Of a stretch of 64,000 nucleotides of DNA, positions 26,494 to 35,479 are shown piece by piece. The stretch spans positions 1,240,001 through 1,304,000 of the forward strand of contig NC_014098.1 in the NCBI RefSeq assembly GCF_000092905.1. The letters are read 5' to 3'. A model generated the notes under the pieces. That model saw only the letters and a program-made list of their open reading frames with translations, had not been told where the DNA came from and did not search any database. The position numbers and the translations under genes were made by a program. This DNA comes from Kyrpidia tusciae DSM 2912. GTDB taxonomy: Bacteria > Bacillota > Bacilli > Kyrpidiales > Kyrpidiaceae. How positions within the stretch are numbered: position 1 is the first letter of the stretch; each line of letters starts with the position of its first letter.

Positions 26494-26907
26494 TTGGCGG
26501 AATACACAAAACCCTTGCCCGTAACCAAAGGAGTGGCATCGACATTTTGGGAGGGCCTTCGGGAAGAGAAATTTCTTTACCAACGCTGCAGAGGGTGTGG
26601 CCGGTCGGTGTTCTATCCTCGGGTTGTCTGTCCGCAATGCATGTCGGACGATCTGGTCTGGGAGGAGTCGTCCGGATTTGGCAATGTATACTCATATACG
26701 GTGGTTTATCGTCCTGTGGATCCGAGGTTTAAGCCGGATGCTCCCTATGTGGTTGCGCTGATTGACCTTGATGAAGGAATCCGGGTGATGGGCAATGTGG
26801 TGGGGCTTGACGACCCGGAGAATTTGCGAATGGGTCAACGGGTTCAGGTTGAATATCACCATGTTACCGATGAAGTGACCCTCCCGATGTTTCGGGTAGC
26901 GGAATAG
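26494..26907 (+). CDS. zinc-ribbon/OB-fold protein (DUF35)
   Basis: Protein of 137 residues with a four-Cys zinc ribbon (CRGCGRSVFYPRVVCPQC) and a following OB-fold, the DUF35 layout. An AGGAGGG box 6-7 bases before TTG 26494 indicates that start (MAEYTKPLPVTKG); the ATG at 26473 is upstream of that box. DUF35 proteins form complexes with thiolase-like partners, as BbsA does with BbsB or ChsH2 with Ltp2. The next gene encodes exactly such a partner, 13 bases away. Confidence 0.87.
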   Translation: MAEYTKPLPVTKGVASTFWEGLREEKFLYQRCRGCGRSVFYPRVVCPQCMSDDLVWEESSGFGNVYSYTVVYRPVDPRFKPDAPYVVALIDLDEGIRVMGNVVGLDDPENLRMGQRVQVEYHHVTDEVTLPMFRVAE

Positions 26908-26920
26908 GAGGTTCGCATGA

Positions 26921-28063
26921 ATGAGTATCCGGGGTCAGGTTGCCATTGTCGGAGTGGCTGAATCGGACTTGGGTCACGTTCCCCATATGTCGGCGATCGA
27001 CTTGATGGCCCAAGCCGCCAAGCGTGCGTTGGACGAAGCCGGGATCGACAAATCTGAGGTGGACGGATTGTTTTCAGCGTCGGCCTACTATTACATGCCG
27101 ACCCTGTCCCTGGGAGCATATTTGGGCATTGTACCCAAGTATACCGATTCCACCACGATCGGCGGATCGTCTTTTGTCTCTCATCTTTTGCACGCGGCGG
27201 CAGCCATTCAGGCGGGGCTGTGCCATGTGGCTCTGATTTGCTATGGGAGCACCCAGAGGACCGATTCCGGGAAATTGGTCAGCATGTCGGAGATGAGCCC
27301 TTTTGAAGAACCCTTCGGGTCGATGTACCCGATCAGCTCCTATGCTCTGGCGGCACGACGGCATATGGCGCAATTCGGCACCACGAGTGAGCAGTTGGCG
27401 GAAGTGGCGGTGGCGGCTCGGCAATGGGCGATGAAGAATCCCAAGGCGTTCAAGAGAGATCCCATCACGGTGGAGGACGTATTGGCCTCGCCGATGATCA
27501 GTTCTCCACTTCATAAACTGGACTGCTGTTTGGTGACGGACGGCGGCGGCGCCGTCGTCATGACATCCGCAGAAAGAGCCAAGTCCCTGAAGAAAAAACC
27601 TGTGTATCTGTTGGGGGCCGGCGAGGCGCATTTCCATCGTTCGATTTTGGAAATGCCGGATCTTACGGAGACGGCGGCGAAGATTTCCGGGCAAAGGGCA
27701 TACGAAATGGCCGGGGTTAAAGCTTCCGATATTGATCTGGTCATGTTATATGATGCGTTTACCATCAACGTGCTTCTGTTTCTTGAGGATCTCGGCTTTT
27801 GTAGGAAAGGAGAAGGAGGGGCATTTGTTCAGAACGGGCGGATCGCGCCGGGGGGCGAACTCCCGGTGAATACGAACGGCGGCGGACTTTCCTATTGCCA
27901 TCCGGGTATGTTAGGAATCTTTCTGATTATCGAGGCGGTGCGCCAACTGCGGGGGGAGTGCGGGGATCGTCAGTTGGCACAATGTGATGTGGCCCTTGTT
28001 CACGGCAACGGAGGAGTCTTATCGAGCCAAGTTACGGCGATACTGTCCCGAGAACCTGATTAA
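26921..28063 (+). CDS. thiolase-fold lipid-transfer-type protein lacking the canonical cysteines
   Basis: Thiolase-superfamily protein of 380 residues (VAIVGVAESDLG at the N-terminus). Where thiolases have the nucleophilic Cys in a CGSG loop, this protein reads TTIGGSSFVSH (Gly81-Ser84). The second catalytic Cys is replaced near VHGNGGVLSS, while a His remains in SYCHPGM. Together with the DUF35 gene upstream this resembles Ltp2-type retro-aldolases or BbsB-type subunits. It may cleave a C-C bond by an aldol rather than classic thiolytic mechanism. Confidence 0.83.
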   Translation: MSIRGQVAIVGVAESDLGHVPHMSAIDLMAQAAKRALDEAGIDKSEVDGLFSASAYYYMPTLSLGAYLGIVPKYTDSTTIGGSSFVSHLLHAAAAIQAGLCHVALICYGSTQRTDSGKLVSMSEMSPFEEPFGSMYPISSYALAARRHMAQFGTTSEQLAEVAVAARQWAMKNPKAFKRDPITVEDVLASPMISSPLHKLDCCLVTDGGGAVVMTSAERAKSLKKKPVYLLGAGEAHFHRSILEMPDLTETAAKISGQRAYEMAGVKASDIDLVMLYDAFTINVLLFLEDLGFCRKGEGGAFVQNGRIAPGGELPVNTNGGGLSYCHPGMLGIFLIIEAVRQLRGECGDRQLAQCDVALVHGNGGVLSSQVTAILSREPD

Positions 28064-28084
28064 TGGGATGGAAGAAAGAAGAGG

Positions 28085-29299
28085 GTGAACGGGTTGTTTC
28101 CTTTAACGGGGGTTCGAGTACTCGATTTGAGCAGGGTTCTGGCCGGACCTTTTTGCACGATGATCTTGGGTGACCTGGGTGCGGACGTCATTAAAGTCGA
28201 AAGCTTTGACGGCGATGAAACACGGCGGTACGAGCCGGTCGTAAACGGGGCCAGCTGTTATTTTCTTGCATTCAATCGCAATAAACGGAGTATAGCTGTA
28301 AATTTAAAGACTGAATCCGGCCGGGAAATTGTACGACGGCTCGCGAGAGAAGCCGATGTGCTGGTCGAGAATTTCCGATATGGAACGATGGAAAAATGGG
28401 GGCTCGGTTATGAGACCCTCAAGGCCGAAAATCCTGGGTTAATTTACTGTGCCGTCAGTGCTTTTGGTCGAAGCGGCCCTCTCAAGGAACTGCCAGGCTA
28501 CGACTTGATGATGCAGGCATTCAGCGGGCTGATGTCGGTGACCGGAATCGAAGATGGACCGCCGGTTCGGACCGGGTGGTCGATTACCGACTTAACAGCA
28601 GGAATGTGGGCGGCCATTGGGATTTTGAGTGCGTTGTTTGAAAGAAAAGCGACTGGGGAGGGGAGAATGATCGAAACCAGTCTCTTCGAAGGCCAGCTCG
28701 GTCTCATGACGTATTATGCCACGACATACTTGATTACGGGCGAGGTTGGGAAACGCTTGGGGGCTTCTCATTTCAGCATTGCCCCCTATCAAGCGTTTGA
28801 AACAGTCGATGGGTACGTCATCATCGCTGCGCCGAACGACGGTTTGTTTGCGCGATTATGCAACGTTCTCGGTGTTCCCCAATTGGCTGAACAAGACCGG
28901 TACAAGACCAATGCGCTTAGGGTTCAGCATCGCAGAGAACTGGCCGAAGAGTTGCAAGGGTTGGTAGGAGCGTTTACAACGGAGAAACTGCTTGAACTTC
29001 TGCGGGAGGCCGGAGTTCCCTGTGCGCCCATCCACACGATTGACCAGGTGCTGCAGCATGAGCAAACCCTGGCGCGGGAGATGGTTGTGACGAGTGAATA
29101 CCCCGGCATCGGTTCGTTTCGCATGACACGATCTCCCTTGCAGCCACCGGCCGAGGCCCACAAGACGGTGAGATTGCGTCCTCCGTTGCTCAGTGAGCAT
29201 GCCGAGGAGATCTTAGCTTCTGTCGGGTATGCTGACAAGGATATCAAACTTCTGCACCAGGAAGGTGCAGTGCTGTTACCGAAATCAGGGGGTGTTTGA
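28085..29299 (+). CDS. family III CoA-transferase (CaiB/BaiF), first of two
   Basis: CoA-transferase of 404 residues. The N-terminal VRVLDLSRVLAGPFCTMILG and GADVIKVE motifs are typical, and the catalytic Asp is found at residue 169 in WSITDLTAGMWA, the same number as in formyl-CoA transferase. It would transfer CoA from a donor such as succinyl-CoA to a free acid substrate. GTG start at 28085; its stop lies one base before the GTG start of the next gene. Confidence 0.9.
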   Translation: MNGLFPLTGVRVLDLSRVLAGPFCTMILGDLGADVIKVESFDGDETRRYEPVVNGASCYFLAFNRNKRSIAVNLKTESGREIVRRLAREADVLVENFRYGTMEKWGLGYETLKAENPGLIYCAVSAFGRSGPLKELPGYDLMMQAFSGLMSVTGIEDGPPVRTGWSITDLTAGMWAAIGILSALFERKATGEGRMIETSLFEGQLGLMTYYATTYLITGEVGKRLGASHFSIAPYQAFETVDGYVIIAAPNDGLFARLCNVLGVPQLAEQDRYKTNALRVQHRRELAEELQGLVGAFTTEKLLELLREAGVPCAPIHTIDQVLQHEQTLAREMVVTSEYPGIGSFRMTRSPLQPPAEAHKTVRLRPPLLSEHAEEILASVGYADKDIKLLHQEGAVLLPKSGGV

Positions 29300-29300
29300 T

Positions 29301-29771
29301 GTGGGTCTTTACTTTGAAGATTTCAATGAAGGAATGGAAGTTGTGTCCCCCGGTCGAACGGTGACCGAGGCGGACATTACGAATTTTGCAGGGTTGTCCG
29401 GTGACTACAACGAAATACACACAAACGAAGAATTTGCTGCTCAGACTCGATTTGGGCGGCGACTTGCCCACGGCTTGCTTGGGTTATCGATGTTGACAGG
29501 ACTCATGCAGCGTACGGGGATCATGGAAGGTACGGTCATTGCACTGCTTGGGATCAACAACTGGAGATTTGTGAAACCGGTGTTCATCGGCGATACGATC
29601 CATGCTCGTATGATCGTGACAGGGAAACGAGAGACTTCGAATCCTGCTCAGGGCATTGTCTTTCGCAAATTTGAATTGATTAATCAAAGAGGGGAAATCG
29701 TGCAGGAAGGTGAAATGCCGGTGATGGTACGGCGGAAAGGATCGGCAAGAGCGGCAAAGGAGGATGTGTAG
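29301..29771 (+). CDS. MaoC-like enoyl-CoA hydratase (second)
   Basis: Hotdog MaoC protein, 156 residues from GTG 29301 with a GGGGG box about 8 bases upstream. The R-specific hydratase motif is intact: LSGDYNEIHTNEEFA with Asp and His, followed by HGLLGLSMLTGL. It should add water to a trans-2-enoyl-CoA. Compared with the first MaoC of this unit, its catalytic Asp is preserved, so the two are not redundant copies. Confidence 0.86.
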   Translation: MGLYFEDFNEGMEVVSPGRTVTEADITNFAGLSGDYNEIHTNEEFAAQTRFGRRLAHGLLGLSMLTGLMQRTGIMEGTVIALLGINNWRFVKPVFIGDTIHARMIVTGKRETSNPAQGIVFRKFELINQRGEIVQEGEMPVMVRRKGSARAAKEDV

Positions 29772-29775
29772 TAAA

Positions 29776-31155
29776 ATGAGAGAGTCTTTGACATTTGAAT
29801 TGGCGGATTGGATTCGACAGGTACGGTTCTCATCGCTGCCTCCCGAGGTGGTGGATCTGACGAAAGTCACCGTTCTGGATTGGTTGGGCAGCGCCATTGC
29901 GGGATCTCAAACGCCTCCTTCGGCCATTGTTCGTCGCTTTGCAGCGGATCAAGGTGGAATTCCCCAGGCAACGGTGATCGGGGGCGGACAGCCGGCCCGC
30001 GTGACTGGAAAGGAACGACAGAGGACCTCGGCATTGTTAACAACATTTGTTAACGGCGTAAGTTCTCACATCGTGGAGTTAGATGATGTGCACAAGGGCG
30101 CCATCATTCATGCAGGTACGGCGGTGATCCCTGCAGCGATTGCCCTGGCGGAACAAGTGGCGGCATCCGGCCCACGTCTGATTGAGGCTGTCGTTGCAGG
30201 GTTCGAGGTGTGTATCCGGATTGGGGAGGCGGTGACCCCTTCTCACTACCGATATTTCCACACGACGGGCACTGTCGGGACTTTTGGGGCCGCCGCGGCT
30301 GCAAGTAAATTGTTGGATCTTTCCGTCGAACAAACGGTTCATGCTTTGGGAAATGCCGGAACCCAGGCGGCCGGTCTTTGGGAATTTATCGAAGACGGTG
30401 CCATGAGTAAGCATCTTCATTCGGGGAAAGCGGGCATGAATGGCCTTCTGGCAGCCTGCCTGGCCAAAGACGGGTTTACGGGAGCATCTCGGATTCTGGA
30501 AGGGGATAGAGGGTTTCTCCGGGCGATGGCTCAAGAATATGATGCCGGCAAGATTGTTGGCGGGCTCGGAATGGGATATAAGATTATGGAGAATTGCTTC
30601 AAGATCCATTCTTCCTGTCGTCATACTCATCATGCTGTCGATTTAGTGATTGAACTGGTGAACCGGAACAATTTGGTTCCGGAGAATATCGGAGGGATCG
30701 AGGTGAACACTTACCAAGTCGCTCTTGATATTACGGACAATCCCAATCCCGAAAGTGTTTACGCGGCCAAGTTTAGCCTACAGTTTTGCGCTGCCCTGGC
30801 AGCGGTCAAAAGACGTGCGTCACTTCGAGATTTCACCGAAGACACGTTGAAAGATTCAACGGTGCGGGGCCTGTTGAAGAAAGTCAGAGTAGCCGTGGAT
30901 CCGGTATGCCAATCGAGGTATCCTGAAAAATGGGGGGCGCGGGTCGTGATCCGAACCCGCGGCGGGGCGGAGTATACTGCGTCCACCGAGTATCCGAAAG
31001 GTGATTTCGAAAACCCCGTATCAACAGAAGAATTAATGAATAAATTCCGTGATCTTGTCGACGGGTGTATCTCAGCGGAGGAAGCCGAGCGATTGATCGG
31101 ACGAACGATGGCTCTGGACCGGCTGCCCGACGTGAGGGCATTATTTGCGGAATGA
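29776..31155 (+). CDS. MmgE/PrpD family protein
   Basis: Protein of 459 residues of the MmgE/PrpD fold, which includes 2-methylcitrate dehydratase and cis-aconitate decarboxylase. Recognisable segments: TVLDWLGSAIAGSQTPPS, GRFAADQGG-like region, SHIVELDDVHKGAIIHAGTA and KAGMNGLLAACLAKDGFTG. AAAGGAGG lies 12 bases before ATG 29776. No prpB or prpC is nearby, so 2-methylcitrate cycling is unlikely; a dehydratase or decarboxylase acting on a branched tricarboxylic or dicarboxylic intermediate is possible. It closes the first unit. Confidence 0.83.
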   Translation: MRESLTFELADWIRQVRFSSLPPEVVDLTKVTVLDWLGSAIAGSQTPPSAIVRRFAADQGGIPQATVIGGGQPARVTGKERQRTSALLTTFVNGVSSHIVELDDVHKGAIIHAGTAVIPAAIALAEQVAASGPRLIEAVVAGFEVCIRIGEAVTPSHYRYFHTTGTVGTFGAAAAASKLLDLSVEQTVHALGNAGTQAAGLWEFIEDGAMSKHLHSGKAGMNGLLAACLAKDGFTGASRILEGDRGFLRAMAQEYDAGKIVGGLGMGYKIMENCFKIHSSCRHTHHAVDLVIELVNRNNLVPENIGGIEVNTYQVALDITDNPNPESVYAAKFSLQFCAALAAVKRRASLRDFTEDTLKDSTVRGLLKKVRVAVDPVCQSRYPEKWGARVVIRTRGGAEYTASTEYPKGDFENPVSTEELMNKFRDLVDGCISAEEAERLIGRTMALDRLPDVRALFAE

Positions 31156-31193
31156 CCATGAACACGGAGAAGGGTGAAAGGTATCCCCCACGC

Positions 31194-31222
31194 TTGATCG
31201 GATAATGGATCCGATATACAAT
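31194..31222 (+). promoter_or_regulatory. promoter of the second catabolic unit
   Basis: TTGATC at 31194-31199 and TACAAT at 31217-31222 with a 17-base spacer; the operator copy B fills the spacer. Confidence 0.6.
31202..31217 (+). promoter_or_regulatory. GGATCC-centred operator, copy B
   Basis: ATAATGGATCCGATAT matches copy A (25040-25055) in 14 of 16 positions and lies between -35 and -10, as copies A and C do. Confidence 0.65.
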
Positions 31223-31287
31223 ATGTGTGTGCTGAGCCGATCCGGAATGTCTTTATAGGCAGTTTACAAACAAGGGAGAGGGGTACC

Positions 31288-32073
31288 ATGTCGTACGTAC
31301 GGTGGATCCGAAGATCGGAAGATCCTCGGATTGCCCAGATTGTGCTAAGTCGTGAACCGGTGATGAATGCGTTCAACACAGAGATGGCGAAAGAGTTGAT
31401 CTCCGCGTGCAGGGATATTCAGGGCTGCGACGATATCCGTGTTGTGGGACTGGTTTCCTCGGACAGCCGGTTTTTTTGTACCGGGGCCGATCTGAAAGAG
31501 CGCAACAATATGACCGATGAACAATGGAGGGCACAACATAAGCTTTTCGAAGAAATGTTTTATACGCTCGCTGATCTCCCGATGCCGACCATTGCTGTCA
31601 TCGACGGCTATTGTCTTGCAGGAGGCATGGAGTTGGCTCTGAACTGCGATCTTTGGGTGGTATCGGAAGATGCGGTGTTCGGGCTTCCCGAGGTTACGAG
31701 GGGAATCATGCCCGGTGGTGGAGGAACTCGCTTATTGGCGAAGAGAATCGGCGTCCACCGGGCAAAAGAAGTCATCCTGTCGGGACAAAAATTTACCGCT
31801 TGGCAAATGGCATCGATGGGGGCGGTGAACAGTCTCGTTCCTCGAGAACAGCTTGATACAGAATTCCTGAACCTGGCGAGAAGTATCAGCCAGAATGCAC
31901 CGCTGGCGGTTCAGTATAGTAAAGCGGCCATCGACGAGTTGTTTGGGATGCCCGATGCGGATGCCCGGATTCGCGAGTTGTACTGGTACAACAAGTGCGT
32001 CGACACGGAGGACAGGCTTGAGGGAATTCGTGCGTTCAATGAAAGGAGACCGCCGAATTTTGTGGGGCGGTAG
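31288..32073 (+). CDS. enoyl-CoA hydratase
   Basis: Crotonase-fold protein of 261 residues from ATG 31288 (GGGAGAGGGG upstream). Oxyanion-hole segments are RFFCTGADL and YCLAGGMELALNCDL. Both hydratase glutamates are present, in GGMELA and in FGLPEVTRGIMPGGGGT, so real hydration activity is likely. First gene of the second GGATCC-regulated unit, corresponding to a BbsH-like role. Confidence 0.88.
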   Translation: MSYVRWIRRSEDPRIAQIVLSREPVMNAFNTEMAKELISACRDIQGCDDIRVVGLVSSDSRFFCTGADLKERNNMTDEQWRAQHKLFEEMFYTLADLPMPTIAVIDGYCLAGGMELALNCDLWVVSEDAVFGLPEVTRGIMPGGGGTRLLAKRIGVHRAKEVILSGQKFTAWQMASMGAVNSLVPREQLDTEFLNLARSISQNAPLAVQYSKAAIDELFGMPDADARIRELYWYNKCVDTEDRLEGIRAFNERRPPNFVGR

Positions 32074-32102
32074 GGCGGATGGCAAGGAGGATGTGCAGCT
32101 CC

Positions 32103-33314
32103 ATGACAACGGACAAGGGGAATGGTGCCAAAGGACCGCTGACAGGGTTACGAATATTGGATTTTACCACGAACATCTCTGGACCGTCCGCTACCGCGAT
32201 CCTGGCAGATCTGGGGGCGGACGTCATTAAAATCGAACGGGTATCGAAGGGGGATGATGCGAGGCACATGAGTCCCCAGTGGAATGGCGAGTCGGCCTAT
32301 TTTCTCGCGATCAACCGGAATAAGCGATCGATGGCCTTGGATTTTACCAAACCGGAAGGCAGAGAGATCATCCTAAAACTGGTTGCCAGGTCGGACGTGG
32401 TGGTGGAAAACTTTCGTAAAGGTGTTCTGGAAAAGTATGGACTAGATAGTGTTACATTGGTGCGGCAGTACCCTTCTCTCGTGTATTGCTCGTTGACTGC
32501 GTATGGTGAAGCTGGAAAGGACCAATGGAAACCGGGATATGATGCTGTTCTGCAGGCCCGCACGGGCATCATGAGTATTACCGGGAGTCGGGAGGAAGAA
32601 CCCTCTCGCGCCGGAGTGTCGATTCTCGACGCCGGCAGTGCCATGTGGGCGGCGGTCGGCATCTTGTCTGCCTTATTTCATCGTGAGCGGACCGGGCGCG
32701 GACAAATTGTCGGAACGTCACTGTTTGAAACGGGTATCTATTGGATGAATTATCACCTGACTTCCTACCAAGCCACGAATCGCGACCCGGTACCTCAAGG
32801 GGCCAGACACATGGCCTTTGCCCCATACGGTACGTTTCAAACGGCAGATGATCTGATCCTTATCGGCATCTCCAATGATGTGTTGTTTGAGAAATTGACG
32901 GAGGCGATGGGGTGCGCTGAATTGGCGTCAGATCCAAGGTTTGCACACAACCCCGACCGTGTGGCGAATCGAGAGGAACTGGAACAGATTCTCAGTGCCC
33001 GGTTTCGACAGTATCCGTCCGCGGTGTGGATCGAACGTTTGGAGGCGGCCGGGATCCCGTGTTCGCCGGTTCAAAAAGTGTCTCGAGTTTATCGCGATCC
33101 GCAGACTGAGGCGCTCGATATGTTGCAAAAGGTGCAACACCCGCATATTCCGGAACTTCGCATACCGCGACTGCCGGTCCGTTTGACGGAGACGCCGGCG
33201 GAAATTCGCAGTCCAGCGCCGCTTCTTGGACAGCATACTAGGGTAATTCTAGAAGAGATCGGAGAGTCTCATCGCCTGCAGGAATTGGTCGACAAAGGCG
33301 TTGTGGGAGTTTAA
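32103..33314 (+). CDS. family III CoA-transferase (CaiB/BaiF), second of two
   Basis: CoA-transferase of about 403 residues from ATG 32103; AAGGAGG is 12 bases upstream, and an in-frame ATG at 32091 directly abuts it. Typical LRILDFTTNISGPSATAILA and GADVIKIERV segments, with catalytic Asp at about 176 in SILDAGSAMWA. Two paralogous family III transferases in one regulon recall the BbsE/BbsF heteromeric succinyl-CoA transferase, although here both keep the Asp. Confidence 0.88.
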   Translation: MTTDKGNGAKGPLTGLRILDFTTNISGPSATAILADLGADVIKIERVSKGDDARHMSPQWNGESAYFLAINRNKRSMALDFTKPEGREIILKLVARSDVVVENFRKGVLEKYGLDSVTLVRQYPSLVYCSLTAYGEAGKDQWKPGYDAVLQARTGIMSITGSREEEPSRAGVSILDAGSAMWAAVGILSALFHRERTGRGQIVGTSLFETGIYWMNYHLTSYQATNRDPVPQGARHMAFAPYGTFQTADDLILIGISNDVLFEKLTEAMGCAELASDPRFAHNPDRVANREELEQILSARFRQYPSAVWIERLEAAGIPCSPVQKVSRVYRDPQTEALDMLQKVQHPHIPELRIPRLPVRLTETPAEIRSPAPLLGQHTRVILEEIGESHRLQELVDKGVVGV

Positions 33315-33330
33315 GGGGAAGGAGAGTACA

Positions 33331-34497
33331 GTGAATCATGGGAATCAAGCGGAGTTGTACGAAGATCTGCGGCGCGGTGTCCGCAAGGTGTGCGAAAAAT
33401 TCCCGGATTCCTATTGGCGGGCATTGGACCAAGAGAGAGCCTACCCGGAGGAATTCGTCAATGCTTTGACTCAAGCCGGCTATTTGGCTGCGCTGATTCC
33501 TGAGGAATACGGCGGCGCGGGCCTCGGGATTACGGAAGCGTCGATCATCCTCGAGGAGGTCAATCGTTCCGGGGGGAACGCCGGTGCTTGTCATGCTCAA
33601 ATGTACACCATGGGCACATTGCTTCGCCATGGTTCAGAGGAACAAAAGCGTAAATATCTACCGAAAATTGCAGACGGTACTTTGCGGTTGCAGGCCTTCG
33701 GAATCACGGAGCCGAATACAGGTTCCGATACGACGCAATTGAAAACCACCGCGGTTCGTAAAGGCGACAAATATATCGTCAATGGACAAAAAGTATTCAT
33801 TTCCCGAACTGAATACTCGGACCTCATGTTGCTTTTGGTCCGGACCACCCCTGTAGACCAAGTCAAAAAACGTACGGAGGGCCTGTCGGTCCTGCTGGTG
33901 GACTTGCGGGAAGCCGTGGGAAAGGGACTGACGATTCGCCCGATCCGAACGATGATGAACCACTCCACGACGGAATTGTTTATTGAGGGTTTGGAAGTGC
34001 CGGCGGAGAATCTTATCGGAGAAGAAGGGAAAGGATTTCGCTATATTTTGGACGGAATGAACGCCGAACGAATCCTCATCGCCGCCGAGTGTATCGGAGA
34101 CGGGAGGTGGTTCATCGATCGGGCTGTCGGGTACGCGAAACAACGTGTCGTGTTCAATCGTCCAATCGGCCAAAACCAAGGCATTCAGTTCCCACTTGCC
34201 CGGGCTTATGTGAATGTGGAGGCGGCTGATCTGATGCGGTTTAAGGCTGCTGAACTCTTTGACAGCGGACAGCCGTGCGGCGCCCAGGCCAATATGGCGA
34301 AGCTGCTTGCTGCCGATGCGTCGTGGGAAGCTGCGAATGTGGCCCTTCAGACTCATGGAGGGTTTGGCTTTGCCGAAGAGTACGACGTCGAACGGAAATT
34401 TCGCGAGACCCGGTTGTACCAAGTGGCGCCGATTTCCACCAACTTGATCTTGTCTTTCGTCGCGGAACACGTCCTTGGCCTGCCGAGATCGTACTAA
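33331..34497 (+). CDS. acyl-CoA dehydrogenase (BbsG-position)
   Basis: Acyl-CoA dehydrogenase of 388 residues from GTG 33331 (AAGGAGA upstream). It has EEYGGAGLGITEASIILEE, FGITEPNTGSDTTQLKT and HGGFGFAEEYDVERKFRE. The usual C-terminal EGT with the catalytic Glu is replaced by RLYQVAPISTNLI, a variant seen in some dehydrogenase subfamilies where the base is placed elsewhere. It is in the middle of the second unit and would introduce the double bond hydrated by the neighbouring hydratases. Confidence 0.86.
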   Translation: MNHGNQAELYEDLRRGVRKVCEKFPDSYWRALDQERAYPEEFVNALTQAGYLAALIPEEYGGAGLGITEASIILEEVNRSGGNAGACHAQMYTMGTLLRHGSEEQKRKYLPKIADGTLRLQAFGITEPNTGSDTTQLKTTAVRKGDKYIVNGQKVFISRTEYSDLMLLLVRTTPVDQVKKRTEGLSVLLVDLREAVGKGLTIRPIRTMMNHSTTELFIEGLEVPAENLIGEEGKGFRYILDGMNAERILIAAECIGDGRWFIDRAVGYAKQRVVFNRPIGQNQGIQFPLARAYVNVEAADLMRFKAAELFDSGQPCGAQANMAKLLAADASWEAANVALQTHGGFGFAEEYDVERKFRETRLYQVAPISTNLILSFVAEHVLGLPRSY

Positions 34498-34550
34498 AGT
34501 ATCGTTGTTTTGTCCGGCTATCGACTTGGTACGGAACAGGAGTGGAGAAC

Positions 34551-35459
34551 ATGTGGCCGAAGAAAGTCTTCATTCGAGAAGTGGGGCCGCGGGACGGGTT
34601 GCAAAACGAAGGGACCTTCGTTGAAACAGACGATAAGGTCGAATGGATCAACCTACTGAGCACGAGCGGCATTACGGCCATCGAGGTCAGTTCTTTTGTG
34701 CATCCCAAATGGATTCCCGCTCTTCGGGACGCCGCCGATGTTTTCAGACGCATTCGAAGAGTTCCTGGGGTGACGTATTCGGCGCTCGTACCCAATGTCA
34801 GAGGATTGGAGCGGGGGCTGGAAGCGGGGATTGATGAAGCGGTTTTGTTTGTGTCCGCCAGTGAGTCGCACAATCTCAACAATGTGAACAAATCGATCCG
34901 AGAGTCGCTGATGGAAGCTGAACAGGTAGTAAACAGGTGTGCGGCTGCCGGAATTTCTGTTCGTGCCTACGTGTCCACCGTGTTTGGCTGTCCGTTTGAG
35001 GGAAGTGTATCGGTTTCGCAGACCATGTACATCGTGCAACGATTCGTGGACATGGGCATTCAAGACATCTCTCTGGCTGATACGATTGGTGTGGCCAATC
35101 CGGGACAGGTGGAACACGTGTTGGAGGAAGTTGAGAAAATAACGGCGATCGATCGTATCGCGCTGCACTTTCATGATACTCGTGGGCTGGGTCTTGCGAA
35201 TGTGGCAGTGAGTCTGAAAGCCGGCGTGACCCGGTTTGAATCCTCTCTAGGCGGGCTCGGCGGATGTCCATATGCGCCGGGGGCTCTCGGCAACATATGC
35301 ACCGAAGACTTGCTGTACATGCTGCACGGTATCGGCATCAATACCGGGGTTGATATGGACGTCATGATTCGCGCTGCCCGCATGATTCAGGATAAATTGG
35401 GCAAATCACTGCCGAGTTGCACGCTGCAGGTTTTGTCCAATCTACAACGTATCTCATAA
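34551..35459 (+). CDS. hydroxymethylglutaryl-CoA lyase-like enzyme
   Basis: HMGL-like TIM-barrel lyase of 302 residues from ATG 34551, with CAGGAG upstream. The N-terminal FIREVGPRDGLQNE contains the catalytic Arg and metal-binding Asp, FHDTRGLGLANV supplies metal-binding residues, and GGLGGCPYAPGALGN has the active-site Cys. It cleaves a 3-hydroxy-3-methyl (tertiary alcohol) acyl-CoA to acetyl-CoA plus a ketone. This points to a branched substrate or product in the pathway, unlike classic bbs operons. Confidence 0.9.
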   Translation: MWPKKVFIREVGPRDGLQNEGTFVETDDKVEWINLLSTSGITAIEVSSFVHPKWIPALRDAADVFRRIRRVPGVTYSALVPNVRGLERGLEAGIDEAVLFVSASESHNLNNVNKSIRESLMEAEQVVNRCAAAGISVRAYVSTVFGCPFEGSVSVSQTMYIVQRFVDMGIQDISLADTIGVANPGQVEHVLEEVEKITAIDRIALHFHDTRGLGLANVAVSLKAGVTRFESSLGGLGGCPYAPGALGNICTEDLLYMLHGIGINTGVDMDVMIRAARMIQDKLGKSLPSCTLQVLSNLQRIS

Positions 35460-35479
35460 AAGAATGGGGGCAACCGACT

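Noticed and set aside
29776-31155. Annotating the MmgE/PrpD gene as 2-methylcitrate dehydratase
   Set aside because: No prpB or prpC nearby and the operon is CoA-ester chemistry; the specific name is not supported.
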